DNA of 64,000 bases from Oribacterium parvum ACB1 (GCF_000238055.2 NZ_KE148312.1:1112501-1176500); one strand, 5' to 3'. Positions 51,359 to 60,184 are shown, counted from the stretch's first letter. The notes: generated by a model from the letters alone, not told the origin. Numbers and translations: made by a program.

Positions 51359-52036
51359 ATGAAGCTGGATGCAGGAAAAGTATTTTCCATAGCAAAAGAA
51401 AATTGTCCTCTTAGAGGATGCACGGTGTCTAAGGAGATAGAAGGCGGAAGCAATCCGATTATCGTCTTTTCCTTGGATAAGAATACAGACATCAGTCCGG
51501 AGATTTTCTCGGAACATAAATTTCTGCTTCTCCATGAGGGAGACTTGGAGATTTATGGAAGGGAAGAAGAAAAAAAGAGAGAAGATCTAAAAGGGCGGAC
51601 AGTTTTGTCTTCCGGGGAATCCATTCTTTGTAGGATTGATGAGCCGGTAGGGATGTGCACAAAGTTAGGTGCAGTGTATACAGAAATTAATTTAAGGAGG
51701 GAAGATATCATGAATGAAGTAATTAAGGCAGGTGAGGTTTTTCAATTAAAGGATTTGCTGCCATACGGAGACGGAAAGATTGTCAACATGGATGTTGCGC
51801 ACAACGAGAAAATGAAGTTTGTGCTGATGGCTTTTGACGAGGGGACGGGCTTAAGTGAGCATGCAGCTCCCGGAGAGGCGATTTTCTTTGCACTTGAAGG
51901 GGAGGCTATCATTAATTATGAAGGAACGGATCATACCATCCATGCCGGAGAGCAGTTCCATTTTGCTAAAGGCGGAAGACACAGTGTGAAGGCACTCGGA
52001 AAGTTTAAGATGGCACTTTTGATTACTTTGGAATAA
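51359..52036 (+). CDS. Two-domain cupin protein with an internal start (225 aa)
   Basis: Two cupin barrels in tandem: the N-terminal one at about residues 10-110 lacks clear metal-binding histidines, while the C-terminal one (118-225) has the usual GLSEHAAPGEAIFFALEGEA and GEQFHFAKGGRHSVKA metal sites. AAAGGAGG precedes ATG 51359. A second, equally strong AAGGAGG (51694-51700) stands nine bases before an in-frame ATG at 51710 that would make the C-terminal cupin alone (108 residues), a common stand-alone size. So the gene may produce two proteins, or it may be a fusion of two adjacent cupin genes. Metabolic role unknown. Confidence 0.82.
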   Translation: MKLDAGKVFSIAKENCPLRGCTVSKEIEGGSNPIIVFSLDKNTDISPEIFSEHKFLLLHEGDLEIYGREEEKKREDLKGRTVLSSGESILCRIDEPVGMCTKLGAVYTEINLRREDIMNEVIKAGEVFQLKDLLPYGDGKIVNMDVAHNEKMKFVLMAFDEGTGLSEHAAPGEAIFFALEGEAIINYEGTDHTIHAGEQFHFAKGGRHSVKALGKFKMALLITLE

Positions 52037-52123
52037 TTTGATTCTAAGAGTACAATACTGAAAGCTAATTTGAAAAAGCAAATTGCACAAGTAAAATTCT
52101 GAAAACACAAAAGAAGACTTGAT

Positions 52124-52173
52124 AAGGCACCTCCATTTCTGTACAATAGACTGTACAGAAATGGAGGTGCTTT
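52124..52173. promoter_or_regulatory. Phd-YoeB operator/hairpin with TGTACA cores over the ribosome binding site
   Basis: GCACCTCCATTTCTGTACA (52127-52145) and its perfect complement (52152-52170) are separated by six bases. The inner ends are both TGTACA (52140-52145, 52152-52157). TGTACA-containing palindromes are the known operator cores of YefM-YoeB. The right arm includes the GGAGGTG ribosome site of phd, so the RNA hairpin would also hide that site, and with TTTT behind it could terminate transcription from the cupin gene. Confidence 0.75.
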
Positions 52174-52174
52174 T

Positions 52175-52420
52175 ATGATAGCGGTAAACTATACAACAAT
52201 GAGAAATAATTTGAAGGAATACTGCGATTTGGCTACGGACAATGGAGAAACGATCATCATTACTCGAAAAGAAGATAAAAATGTAGTTGTTTTAAGCCTG
52301 GAACAGTTCAATGAGATGGAAAAGGAATTACGAAATGCACGGTATTTAGATAAACTGGAGAGAGGATTTAAACAATTGCTGGAAGGTAAAGGAACTGTAC
52401 ACGAATTAATTGAGGATTAA
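52175..52420 (+). CDS. Phd/YefM family antitoxin (81 aa)
   Basis: The antitoxin of a type II toxin-antitoxin pair. The N-terminal half has the Phd/YefM DNA-binding fold (NYTTMRNNLKEYCDLATDNGE, TIIITRKEDKNVVVLSLEQFNEMEKE), and the C-terminal part is the toxin-binding tail. It would bind and neutralise the YoeB-like toxin encoded next and, with it, repress its own promoter at the TGTACA palindrome just upstream. The stop overlaps no more than the spacing before the toxin start: TAA 52418-52420, next ATG 52422. Assignment rests on size, fold motifs and its partner. Confidence 0.92.
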   Translation: MIAVNYTTMRNNLKEYCDLATDNGETIIITRKEDKNVVVLSLEQFNEMEKELRNARYLDKLERGFKQLLEGKGTVHELIED

Positions 52421-52421
52421 G

Positions 52422-52676
52422 ATGAGAAAGATATGGTCCGATGAAGCATGGGAGGATTACCTGTATTGGCAGGGACAGGATAAAAAGACATTAAAGAGGA
52501 TTAATTCCTTAATAAAGGATATAGAGAGAAATGGTTTACAAGGAATCGGAAAATCTGAACCCTTAAGATATCGCGATGGCTGGAGCAGAAGAATTGATAA
52601 AGAAAATAGGCTTGTTTTTACCATTGTCTCAGGAGAGTTGCTGATTGTTTCCTGTAGAGGGCATTATGAAAAATGA
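52422..52676 (+). CDS. yoeB: YoeB family mRNA interferase toxin (84 aa)
   Basis: A ribosome-dependent endoribonuclease that cleaves mRNA in the A site. It keeps the classic length of 84 and the family pattern WSDEAWEDYLYWQGQDKK, GKSEPLRY (Glu46 equivalent of the catalytic Glu), WSRRIDKENRLVF (catalytic Arg63) and the C-terminal CRGHY (His-Tyr pair at 81-82, followed by two extra residues). The ATG at 52422 has GAGG six bases before it; a TTG at 52410 lies inside the antitoxin gene. It is coupled to the phd-type gene one base upstream. Confidence 0.94.
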   Translation: MRKIWSDEAWEDYLYWQGQDKKTLKRINSLIKDIERNGLQGIGKSEPLRYRDGWSRRIDKENRLVFTIVSGELLIVSCRGHYEK

Positions 52677-52772
52677 TGTTCCTGTGGTATTATAGTTCGG
52701 AACAGCATACAAAGATTTGAAATTAAGAAGCAGTTTATTAAAGAGATTTTTGAAAAATAAGGAGGTACTTTT

Positions 52773-53228
52773 ATGCTTATCGATCGTATGGAGAATATTC
52801 ATTATTATGCACCGCTTCTTCCGAATCTGGAGAAGGGCTTGGAAGCGATTTCCAATTTAAAGAAAAAAGGCGAGTTTGCACCGGGAAGATATGATTTTGA
52901 CGGAGGATTTTTTAAGGTGGAAAATGGGACTACGAAGTCCTTCGAGGAAGGAACGTATGAAGCTCATAAGAAGTATATCGATGTGCAGATTATTGAAGAG
53001 GGTTCGGAAGAAATCGCTTGGGATACTTTAGAGGAGCTTACGGAAAGCATTTCTTATAATGAAGAAAAGGATGCAGCTCGCTATACAGGGGACTTTGCCC
53101 ATCAGATTAAGATTACGAAGGGGATGTTCTGGGCGGCTTTTCCGTGGGACGGTCACAGACCGGGCGCTCACTCGAAAGAGGAGCAGAACTATACAAAGAT
53201 TATTTTGAAGCTTCCGTTTAAGGCATAA
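52773..53228 (+). CDS. YhcH/YjgK/YiaL family protein (151 aa)
   Basis: A small cupin-like protein of the YhcH/YjgK/YiaL family (DUF386), with the conserved EGTYEAHKKYIDVQIIEEGSEE and FAAFPWDGHRPGAH-type metal ligands. Some members act on sialic acid or open-chain sugars as anomerases or in sugar acid metabolism. The ATG has AAGGAGG eight bases before it. It lies between the toxin-antitoxin pair and a permease gene, 92 bases before the latter. Substrate is not known here; with host-glycan genes elsewhere in the window, a sialic-acid or amino-sugar role is possible but unproved. Confidence 0.88.
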   Translation: MLIDRMENIHYYAPLLPNLEKGLEAISNLKKKGEFAPGRYDFDGGFFKVENGTTKSFEEGTYEAHKKYIDVQIIEEGSEEIAWDTLEELTESISYNEEKDAARYTGDFAHQIKITKGMFWAAFPWDGHRPGAHSKEEQNYTKIILKLPFKA

Positions 53229-53320
53229 TCTTGGGAATGAGATTTTTTGTAAAATAGAGTAGAAGATGGTGAGAAAATGAATAAAAAGAAAGTAAGAATC
53301 GAGAATAAGGAGGATGCGCT

Positions 53321-54601
53321 ATGAATTTACAAGTGATTGCGATAATCCTCTTTATTCTTATGTACGTTGTGATGATTGTGAAGACAGAGTGGAGGCTGTA
53401 TGCGATTTGGGGCGTAGCCGTGCTCTTTGTGCTTTTTGGCATTTTACAGAGAAATCCGCTTTACTGGCTTTCGGTTATCAACTGGAACGTTATCATGATG
53501 ATCGGGGGCACCATGGTTATCGTCTACTACTTTATTGAGTCTAAGATGCCGAATCGCTTAGCGGAGATTATTTTGGAAAAATGTCCTACGGTGATGTGGG
53601 TGATTATCCTGATGTCTCTCTTTGCCGGTGCAGTTTCCGCTTTTATTGACAATGTAGCGACCGTGCTTATGATTGCACCTGTAGGGCTTGCGATATGCAA
53701 GAAACTGAAAATCAGTCCGGTACCGATGCTCCTTGCGATAGCGGTTTCTTCTAATTTACAGGGAGCGGCAACCTTGGTGGGAGACACGACCTCTATCATG
53801 CTCGGTGCCTATGCGAATATGAACTTTATGCAGTTCTTCTTTATGCATGGAAAGCCCGGTATATTCTTTGCGGTAGAACTTGGGGCTCTCCTTACGGTTC
53901 CGGTTATGCTCTTTCTCTTCCATGATTTAAACCAGCCCGTGGAAGCGGAGGAAAAGACGAAGGTGGAAGGCATTTTCCCGACGATTGCACTTTGCGGAGT
54001 TGTAGTATGCTTGATTATCGCGTCCTTTATTCCGAATACGCCGAGTACGATTAACGGTATTATCTGCGTTGTGATTGCTCTACTTTGCATGGCAGTTGAT
54101 TTTAAAATGAAGAAAATGCCGGAAAACATCAGGAAGGCGATTCTCTCTATAGACTTTGAAACACTTTGTATCTTAACCGGCTTATTCTTGGTTATTCAAG
54201 GCATTACCGATGTCGGCATCATTGATATGGTGGCAAATGGAATTGCGAAGGTCGGCGGGAAAAACATTTTCCTTCTTTATACAATTATTGTTTGGGGTTC
54301 CGTGCTTTTCTCGGCTTTTGTCGATAATATCCCCTATGTGGCGACTATGCTTCCGATTATTACGGGAATCTCACAGTTACTGGGGATGGAACCTTATCTT
54401 CTTTATTTCGGGCTCTTAAGCGGTGCGACCCTTGGGGGGAATATCACTCCAATCGGTGCCAGCGCGAATATTACCGCAGTAGGGATGCTTAAGCAAAACG
54501 GTTATACCGTAAAGTTTTCCGACTTTATGAAGATTGGCCTCCCCTTTACCCTTGTGGCCGTGATGGCAGGGTATCTCTTCATTTGGTTTACTTGGCATTA
54601 A
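53321..54601 (+). CDS. ArsB/NhaD/CitM-type ion transporter permease (426 aa)
   Basis: A polytopic membrane protein of the ion transporter superfamily with 11-12 helices. The duplicated signature loops are visible: SAFIDNVATVLMIAPVGLA in the first half and SAFVDNIPYVATMLPIITG in the second, with SNLQGAATLVGDTTSIMLG and SGATLGGNITPIGASANI as the matching binding loops. Members move arsenite, citrate or Na+/H+; the substrate here is not clear. AAGGAGG lies seven bases before the ATG. It follows a YhcH-family gene by 92 bases and may share its transcript. Confidence 0.88.
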   Translation: MNLQVIAIILFILMYVVMIVKTEWRLYAIWGVAVLFVLFGILQRNPLYWLSVINWNVIMMIGGTMVIVYYFIESKMPNRLAEIILEKCPTVMWVIILMSLFAGAVSAFIDNVATVLMIAPVGLAICKKLKISPVPMLLAIAVSSNLQGAATLVGDTTSIMLGAYANMNFMQFFFMHGKPGIFFAVELGALLTVPVMLFLFHDLNQPVEAEEKTKVEGIFPTIALCGVVVCLIIASFIPNTPSTINGIICVVIALLCMAVDFKMKKMPENIRKAILSIDFETLCILTGLFLVIQGITDVGIIDMVANGIAKVGGKNIFLLYTIIVWGSVLFSAFVDNIPYVATMLPIITGISQLLGMEPYLLYFGLLSGATLGGNITPIGASANITAVGMLKQNGYTVKFSDFMKIGLPFTLVAVMAGYLFIWFTWH

Positions 54602-54904
54602 AATGGACGGTTAGAGAAAGAGCTATCGCATTTATAGAAATAGAGAGATATAGAAACAGAGCAATACATAAAATATATTTATTAAAAACATAAATAAATA
54701 TTCTATAAAAATAGCTTATATAAAATTTATCCCTGACGAAAACATAGTATAGGCAAAAAAATTCATCTTTCCAAAGCCGGCAAAGGAGAGTATGGAGTGA
54801 GGACAGGGAGGTTCTCTGAATAGGACAGATACAGAGCGTATTGCCAAATCCAAAAACAATACGAATCGTATCAAAAAAAGTGCCTAATAGGAGGAAATTT
54901 ATTT
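54602..54904 (+). other. Flagellin gene leader and promoter region
   Basis: A 303-bp AT-rich region without a gene. Two sequences resemble flagellar sigma -10 boxes: GACGAAAA (54735-54742) and GCCGGCAA (54777-54784), but neither has a perfect TAAA at 15 bases. No terminator for the permease gene was recognised. Confidence 0.45.
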
Positions 54905-55726
54905 ATGATTATTCAACACAATATCGGAGCTATCAACGCACACAGAAATTTATTCAATAACAACTGGGAAGTTCAGAAGAATATTGAGAAGCTTTCTTCC
55001 GGTTATAGAATCAACCGTTCTGCAGATGATGCAGCAGGTCTTGCTATTTCCGAGGATATGCGTTCCAGAATCCGTGGTATTGATCAGGCTACAGTAAACG
55101 CACAGGATGCAATCGGATTAATCCAGACCGCTGAAGGTGCTCTTACCGAGACTCACGCTATGTTACAGCGTATGGTAACTCTGGCTACACAGTCTGCTAA
55201 CGGAACTTATAATTCCACTGCACGTACTGCAATTCAGTCTGAGATTTCTGCTCTTAATGCTGAAATCGATAGAATTGCAAATAATACAGAATTTAATGGT
55301 GTGAAGCCGTTAATTGCTAGTACTGCTACCCCATTGCAATTCCAGATTGGACCTTCTGCAGCTGAGACCTTGAGGGTTGTTCCGGCACAGATGACTACAA
55401 CTAACTCCGGTTTAGCTATAGGTACGCTGACTGTAACGTCTATTAATGATGCAAATGGTGCAATTACCAAAATCAATGCTGCCATCACTAAGGTTTCTAC
55501 TTACAGAGCTCAGCTTGGTGCAGCACAGAACCGTTTGGAGCATACCATTAACAACTTAAAGGTTACTTCCGAGAACATGACTGCAGCTGAGTCCAGAATC
55601 CGTGATACAGATATGGCTAAGGAGATGTCTGCATTTACAAAGAACAATATTCTTGTTCAGGCTTCTCAGGCTATGCTTGCACAGGCTAACCAGACTCCGC
55701 AGGGTATCTTACAGTTACTCAGATAA
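54905..55726 (+). CDS. Flagellin (273 aa)
   Basis: The structural protein of the flagellar filament. It has the conserved N-terminal helices (NIGAINAHRNLFNNN, NIEKLSSGYRINRSADDAAG, LAISEDMRSRIRGIDQA) and C-terminal helices (RLEHTINNLKVTSENMTAAES, RIRDTDMAKEMSAFTKNNIL, QASQAMLAQANQTPQGILQLL) that form the D0/D1 core, with only about 60 variable residues in the middle (around 130-190). That short centre makes it one of the smaller flagellins. AGGAGG lies 10 bases before the ATG. Codon use is biased toward the pattern of highly expressed genes. The gene is monocistronic, ended by a bidirectional terminator. Confidence 0.95.
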   Translation: MIIQHNIGAINAHRNLFNNNWEVQKNIEKLSSGYRINRSADDAAGLAISEDMRSRIRGIDQATVNAQDAIGLIQTAEGALTETHAMLQRMVTLATQSANGTYNSTARTAIQSEISALNAEIDRIANNTEFNGVKPLIASTATPLQFQIGPSAAETLRVVPAQMTTTNSGLAIGTLTVTSINDANGAITKINAAITKVSTYRAQLGAAQNRLEHTINNLKVTSENMTAAESRIRDTDMAKEMSAFTKNNILVQASQAMLAQANQTPQGILQLLR

Positions 55727-55867
55727 TCTTATCGCATGGAGTAAATCGTTGATTTAACCTGTTATGCGGTTTATGGAGTCTCGATGGTATATTGCAGGTT
55801 CTGTAAACGAACGTGAAATGAACGAAACGAGATGCTGCGCGTTATGCGAGCATACCCGTTAAAAATG

Positions 55868-55905
55868 AAAAGTTGCCGGGCTAGGTAGGGGCCCGGCAAC
55901 TTTTT
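55868..55905. terminator. Bidirectional terminator between flagellin and threonine aldolase genes
   Basis: AAAAGTTGCCGGGC (55868-55881) pairs perfectly with GCCCGGCAACTTTT (55891-55904), giving an A-run on the left and T-run on the right, so it can act on both strands. Confidence 0.92.
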
Positions 55906-55909
55906 ATGC

Positions 55910-56953
55910 TTATAGAATCATAAGAAGCTTTTTTACGTCTTCTTCCGTGGTTGCCCAACCGGTACAGATTCGCATAATGGAGTGGGTTTCATCAGGATTA
56001 TCCCAGTGTGTGAGCTCCACTCTGTCTTGGATTCGTTCCACATCCTCTTTTTTCATTAAGATAAAAATCTGATTTGTCGGAGAGCCGATTGCAAAGGGAT
56101 AGCCCTTTTCCTTTAAGCCGGAGCGGATTTTCTCCGCCATCTTTATCCCGTGTTCTCCGATTTGAAAGTATAAATCATCCGTGAAAAGTGTATCAAATTG
56201 TACACCGAGCGCTTTCCCCTTGGCAAGTAGTGCGCCATGCTGTTTTATGATTGTCGGAGAGAAAGAAAAGTTTCCCTTTTGCGGGATGACTACCGCTTCT
56301 CCGAACAGGGCACCGCACTTTGTTCCGCCGATATAAAAGACATCACAGAGTCTTGCAAGATCGGAAAGGCTGACATCGTTTTTGGGACAGGCGAGGGCAT
56401 AGGCAAGGCGTGCTCCGTCGATATAAAGAGAAAGCTTATATTCATTGCAAATATCCCGAATATCCTCCAGTTCTTCCAAAGAATAGAGCGTGCCGAATTC
56501 CGTGGGCTGAGAGAGGTAAACGAGCCTTGGTTGCACCATGTGTGCGTTGTTTCCGTCGGCATGGAAGTGCACCATATACTCGCGAATCTGTGCGGGATAA
56601 ATCTTTCCCTCGATATGGGGAAGAGTCAGAACCTTGTGGCCATGTACTTCGATAATTCCCGCCTCGTGGGTAGCAATGTGCGCGGTATCGGCTGCAATTA
56701 CTCCTTCATACGGGCGTAATATTGTAGAAATGACGGTGTCGTTCGTCTGGGTTCCTCCGACAAGAAAATAGACATCCCCTTCCGTGAGTCCGCAGGCTTC
56801 TAAAACCTTCTTTTTGGCAGATAAGGTAAATGAGTCTGTTCCGTATCCCGGTGCTTTGATGAGGTTTGTTTCATAAAGTCTATTTAATATTTTTTCATGA
56901 CAGCCTGCCAAATAATCAGAATTAAAATAGAGTTTATCCTCTCTTTCTTCCAT
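55910..56953 (-). CDS. Low-specificity threonine aldolase family protein (347 aa)
   Basis: A PLP-dependent beta-eliminating lyase/threonine aldolase. Family phrases: FNSDYLAGCHEKILNRLYE, VYFLVGGTQTNDTVIST, HEAGIIEVHGHKV, LYIDGARLAYALAC, and the Schiff-base lysine region YIGGTKCGALFGEA. It would cleave L-threonine or allo-threonine to glycine and acetaldehyde, or serve as a related lyase. The ATG at 56953 has AAGGAG nine bases upstream; two upstream in-frame ATGs (56971, 56974) lack a good site and overlap it. It is the last gene of the minus-strand run, 152 bases after the nahK-type gene. Confidence 0.88.
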   Translation of the reverse strand: MEEREDKLYFNSDYLAGCHEKILNRLYETNLIKAPGYGTDSFTLSAKKKVLEACGLTEGDVYFLVGGTQTNDTVISTILRPYEGVIAADTAHIATHEAGIIEVHGHKVLTLPHIEGKIYPAQIREYMVHFHADGNNAHMVQPRLVYLSQPTEFGTLYSLEELEDIRDICNEYKLSLYIDGARLAYALACPKNDVSLSDLARLCDVFYIGGTKCGALFGEAVVIPQKGNFSFSPTIIKQHGALLAKGKALGVQFDTLFTDDLYFQIGEHGIKMAEKIRSGLKEKGYPFAIGSPTNQIFILMKKEDVERIQDRVELTHWDNPDETHSIMRICTGWATTEEDVKKLLMIL

Positions 56954-57105
56954 TGCCGTTTTCTCCTTCATCATCTCTTATTACTTGATTTTAACAATCT
57001 GTCTTTTCTTACTATAAATTATCTTTGTTTATGGTCTAGACTTCTATTTTCTTTCCTTATAAATGGAATGATTATCTCTCTTTATAAATGAAATTATTTT
57101 ATTTT

Positions 57106-58203
57106 TTAGAGATACTTCTTTACTTCCTTCTTCATCTCATCCCATTTCGTTTCCATGTCCTTTACTAAGGCAATCTGGGTTCTTGCGCGGTCCAGATTAT
57201 GCCCGGGACGCGCTGTATGGAAATAAACATCTCCCTCAAGATAGTCCGTTAAGAAGCGCATACCGCATTCCAAGGTCATAATCTTCGCACCCTCCGGAAG
57301 AGATTCGATTTCTTTTTTTGTAAGCTTTCCTCCTGCTCCCTCTAAAAATCCTTTTACATAGGTGGAGAAAAGGGGAAGAGAAAGAGAAACCTTGGAAAGA
57401 TCTTTTTCATCCTCTTCTGCAGTATTTGCGCCGAAGCGAATGGCATCCCCGAAGTCGAAGATGGAAAGACCGGGCATCACGGTATCTAAGTCAATGATGC
57501 AAAGTGCCTTTTCCGTTTCCGCATCAAAAAGGACATTGTTTAACTTGGTATCGTTGTGGCTGACACGAAGTGGGAGCTCTTTTTTTGCGAGAAGATCCAT
57601 AGCATAGGAGAGGTCTTTCTCATGATTTAAAAAGAACTGTACCTCTTCTTCGCAGTCCTTCCTTCTTCCGAATGCATCCTTTTCCAGCACTTCCTTAAAG
57701 CGGGCAAAGCGCTTTACACTGTTATGGAAGTCCGGAATGGTTTCGTGCAATTTCTCTGCCGGAAAAGAGGCGAGAAGATTCTGAAAATGCCCGAATGCAC
57801 GAGCGCTTTCATAGAAGTGCTCGGGCTTCTCCACGAGATTATAGGACTTGGTCCTCTCTACAAAGAGATAAACGCGGAAGAAATTATCTTCTTCATCTTC
57901 ATAGTAAGCTTTTCCCTCTTTCGTTGGGACAAGGCGTAAGCCCTCTCGTTCGGGGGCTCCTCCCGCCTTTAGAATCTCCTTTTCCATAAAGGCGCAGACC
58001 AAAGAAACATTCTCCATGAGCTCTTTTGCATTTTTGAAAATGTTGGTATTCATTCTTTGCAGGATATAGTCCCGCTCCGCCTTTACGAGGAAAGTATCGT
58101 TAATGTGCCCTGAGCCGTAGTGCTCGAAAGCCTTTACCTCTCCCTTTATTTGAAAGTGGGAGAGGGCGTTTTCTATTTCTTTTTTACTTAATTCTTTATT
58201 CAT
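57106..58203 (-). CDS. nahK: N-acetylhexosamine 1-kinase-type phosphotransferase (365 aa)
   Basis: An aminoglycoside/choline-kinase-fold enzyme. The start region FEHYGSGHINDTFLVKA, catalytic SHNDTKLNNVLFDAET (Asp as base) and CIIDLDTVMPGLSIFDFGDAIR (metal-binding Asp) match NahK, which phosphorylates GlcNAc or GalNAc at C1. ATG 58203 with AGGAC upstream is preferred over the upstream start at 58263, which would add 20 residues not typical of the family. Its place after two sugar permease genes and the lacto-N-biose phosphorylase system is strong support: it would phosphorylate the GlcNAc/GalNAc released by phosphorolysis. Confidence 0.88.
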   Translation of the reverse strand: MNKELSKKEIENALSHFQIKGEVKAFEHYGSGHINDTFLVKAERDYILQRMNTNIFKNAKELMENVSLVCAFMEKEILKAGGAPEREGLRLVPTKEGKAYYEDEEDNFFRVYLFVERTKSYNLVEKPEHFYESARAFGHFQNLLASFPAEKLHETIPDFHNSVKRFARFKEVLEKDAFGRRKDCEEEVQFFLNHEKDLSYAMDLLAKKELPLRVSHNDTKLNNVLFDAETEKALCIIDLDTVMPGLSIFDFGDAIRFGANTAEEDEKDLSKVSLSLPLFSTYVKGFLEGAGGKLTKKEIESLPEGAKIMTLECGMRFLTDYLEGDVYFHTARPGHNLDRARTQIALVKDMETKWDEMKKEVKKYL

Positions 58204-58228
58204 GATATGCGGTCCTATTTCATTTATC

Positions 58229-58320
58229 AAATTTCTTACTACATCATTTATTACTTTATTCACTAGATTATTTTATTACTTTATTCACTACATTGTTTTA
58301 TCACTTTGCACAGTACGGTG
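58229..58320. repeat. Imperfect 26-bp tandem repeats upstream of nahK
   Basis: Related units of the form TTTATTACTTTATTCACTA recur at about 58247 and 58271, with partial units on both sides (near 58229 and 58297), a period of about 24-26 bases. They occupy the leader of the nahK-type gene between the permease gene and its start. Confidence 0.6.
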
Positions 58321-58380
58321 TTTTATTACGGGTCTTCCGCTGCCGTCTTATTTCTCTTGTGAAGCTGTTTTCTAAAGATC

Positions 58381-59268
58381 TTAGCCCTTTACACCGCCAC
58401 CGGTTACACCTGCAATGATTCGCTCGGATAAGAAGAGGTAGAGGATGAAGGTGGGAAGGAAGACGATGATTACGGAAGCAAACATCCCTGCCCAGTCCCC
58501 GGTGTACTTCATGGAGTTGATCATGGAGTAGAGCCCTACCGCAACGGAACGCACCTTGTCGGAGTTTCCGAAGATGAGGGAGATAAAGTACTCATTCCAT
58601 ACATTGATGAAGTTAAAAATACTCACAGTAATGATGCCGGGCTGTGCCATCGGAAGCATGATGAGCCAGAAAGTTTTTCCGGGAGGACAGCCGTCAATGG
58701 CGGCAGCCTCTTCGAAGGCACGGGAAATATTGGCAAAAAATCCCATTAGGAAAATGGTCGTGTACGGCACATTGATTCCCACATAAAGGAAAATCAAGGT
58801 CAATTTATTTGCCGTGACATTGTTTAAGATATCGAGCCCTGCCACAAGAGCAAAGAGCGGAAGTACAATCATGACAACCGGTACACCCATGGAAGCCACG
58901 AAGGAATGCTGCATCAGCTTATTCCCGAAAAACTCAAAACGGGAAAGGGCGTATGCCGCCGGAGCACAAACCAAGATGAGTAAACAAACAGAAAGCAGAG
59001 AGTAGAAAAGGGAGTTAAAGAAAATGGTGGACACATCGGAGTTCACCCATGCCTTTTCATAGTTCTCAAAGTGGAAGCCGCTGCTTAAAAGTTTATTGGC
59101 AAAGATTTCCTTTGTTGTGGAAAAGCTTGCAATCAGTACCCAACCGAGAAGAACCACGGTAAAGAAAATCCAAAGGAGGAGGAGCAGATAACCCGGTAAA
59201 AGACGCAGCTCCTTCTTCATACGGAAGGGCTCAGCATAGTTTTTTTCTTTTTTAAATAATGAAAACAT
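58381..59268 (-). CDS. Carbohydrate ABC transporter permease, MalG-like (295 aa)
   Basis: The second membrane subunit of a CUT1-type sugar importer. Six hydrophobic segments, with the EAA coupling loop (SRAFEEAAAIDGCPPGKTFW) near residues 180-200 and the MalG-like C-terminus (FLSERIIAGVTGGGVKG). ATG 59268 follows AAGGAGGGG, and the gene starts 11 bases after the stop of the partner permease. With the binding protein at 60285 and lnpA, it most probably carries lacto-N-biose and galacto-N-biose. No ATPase gene is nearby, as usual for CUT1 systems that share MsmK/MalK. Confidence 0.92.
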   Translation of the reverse strand: MFSLFKKEKNYAEPFRMKKELRLLPGYLLLLLWIFFTVVLLGWVLIASFSTTKEIFANKLLSSGFHFENYEKAWVNSDVSTIFFNSLFYSLLSVCLLILVCAPAAYALSRFEFFGNKLMQHSFVASMGVPVVMIVLPLFALVAGLDILNNVTANKLTLIFLYVGINVPYTTIFLMGFFANISRAFEEAAAIDGCPPGKTFWLIMLPMAQPGIITVSIFNFINVWNEYFISLIFGNSDKVRSVAVGLYSMINSMKYTGDWAGMFASVIIVFLPTFILYLFLSERIIAGVTGGGVKG

Positions 59269-59278
59269 AGTCCCCTCC

Positions 59279-60184
59279 TTAAAATTCCAGCTCTTTATCC
59301 TGTAAGAGCTTATTACATATTGTAAAAATGATGACAACGCAGATACTTAGGAGCACACCGACTGCAGCACCGATTCCGGCATTTCGTTCCGTTACGCTGT
59401 TTCCGGCTCCAAAAATCTGCATATACATATAAACCATGGGGGTAATCGTCTGCGTATCGGCGGTTACAGTGGAAAAGAGCTGTGACCAAACGAAGAAACC
59501 TACACTGCTGACGGACCACATAGTGATATTCGTGTGAAACATTCCCTTTAATAGAGGGAGGGTAATGTGTTGAAACTGCTGAATCTTGTTCGCCCCGTCG
59601 AGGGTTGCCGCTTCAAAGTAATCACTGCTGATTCGCTCGATACCGCTTGAGAAAATGAGCATGTGATAGCCCACCATTCCGAAGCAGTAGGCAATGAGGA
59701 GCGCCATAAACTTATGGTCGTTACTCAGCCACTGAATAGACGCGAGTTTCGGCAGATGGAGAAGTGTGAAAAAGCTCTTCAAAAGACCGAATTTCGGACT
59801 GTAGACATATTGTAGCCACATGGTTGCAAGGGCTACGGCGGAGACAATATTCGGAAGGTATATCATAGCGCGGAAAAAGCTTCTTCCACGGATTCCGGAA
59901 GTGATAATGACGGCAAAAAGCAGTGCCAGGGAGAGCACAATCATTCCGCCAAAAAGCCAGATGCGAAACAGATTCCACATAGAAATGCGGAACAGCGTCG
60001 TATTTAACAGCTTTCCATAGTTGGAAAAACCCACAAATTGCCACTTGGCAAGACCGTCTGTCACCCCCTCGATACGGAAAAAGCTCATTAAGAGCGTACG
60101 CAGGATGGGGTATAAGAAAATCAAGATAAAAAAGATCGCTGCCGGACTTACAAAGGCAATCAGCATGGCGGAATTCTTTTTCAC
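59279..60184 (-). CDS. Carbohydrate ABC transporter permease, MalF-like (301 aa)
   Basis: The first membrane subunit, about six hydrophobic segments (SAMLIAFVSPAAIFFILIFLY at the start), with the EAA loop (DYFEAATLDGANKIQQFQH) near residues 190-210. It starts with GTG (60184), supported by GGAGG before it; no ATG is available near the family-typical N-terminus. It lies 100 bases after the binding-protein gene, with a terminator hairpin between. It works with the next permease gene as one transporter. Confidence 0.91.
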   Translation of the reverse strand: MKKNSAMLIAFVSPAAIFFILIFLYPILRTLLMSFFRIEGVTDGLAKWQFVGFSNYGKLLNTTLFRISMWNLFRIWLFGGMIVLSLALLFAVIITSGIRGRSFFRAMIYLPNIVSAVALATMWLQYVYSPKFGLLKSFFTLLHLPKLASIQWLSNDHKFMALLIAYCFGMVGYHMLIFSSGIERISSDYFEAATLDGANKIQQFQHITLPLLKGMFHTNITMWSVSSVGFFVWSQLFSTVTADTQTITPMVYMYMQIFGAGNSVTERNAGIGAAVGVLLSICVVIIFTICNKLLQDKELEF

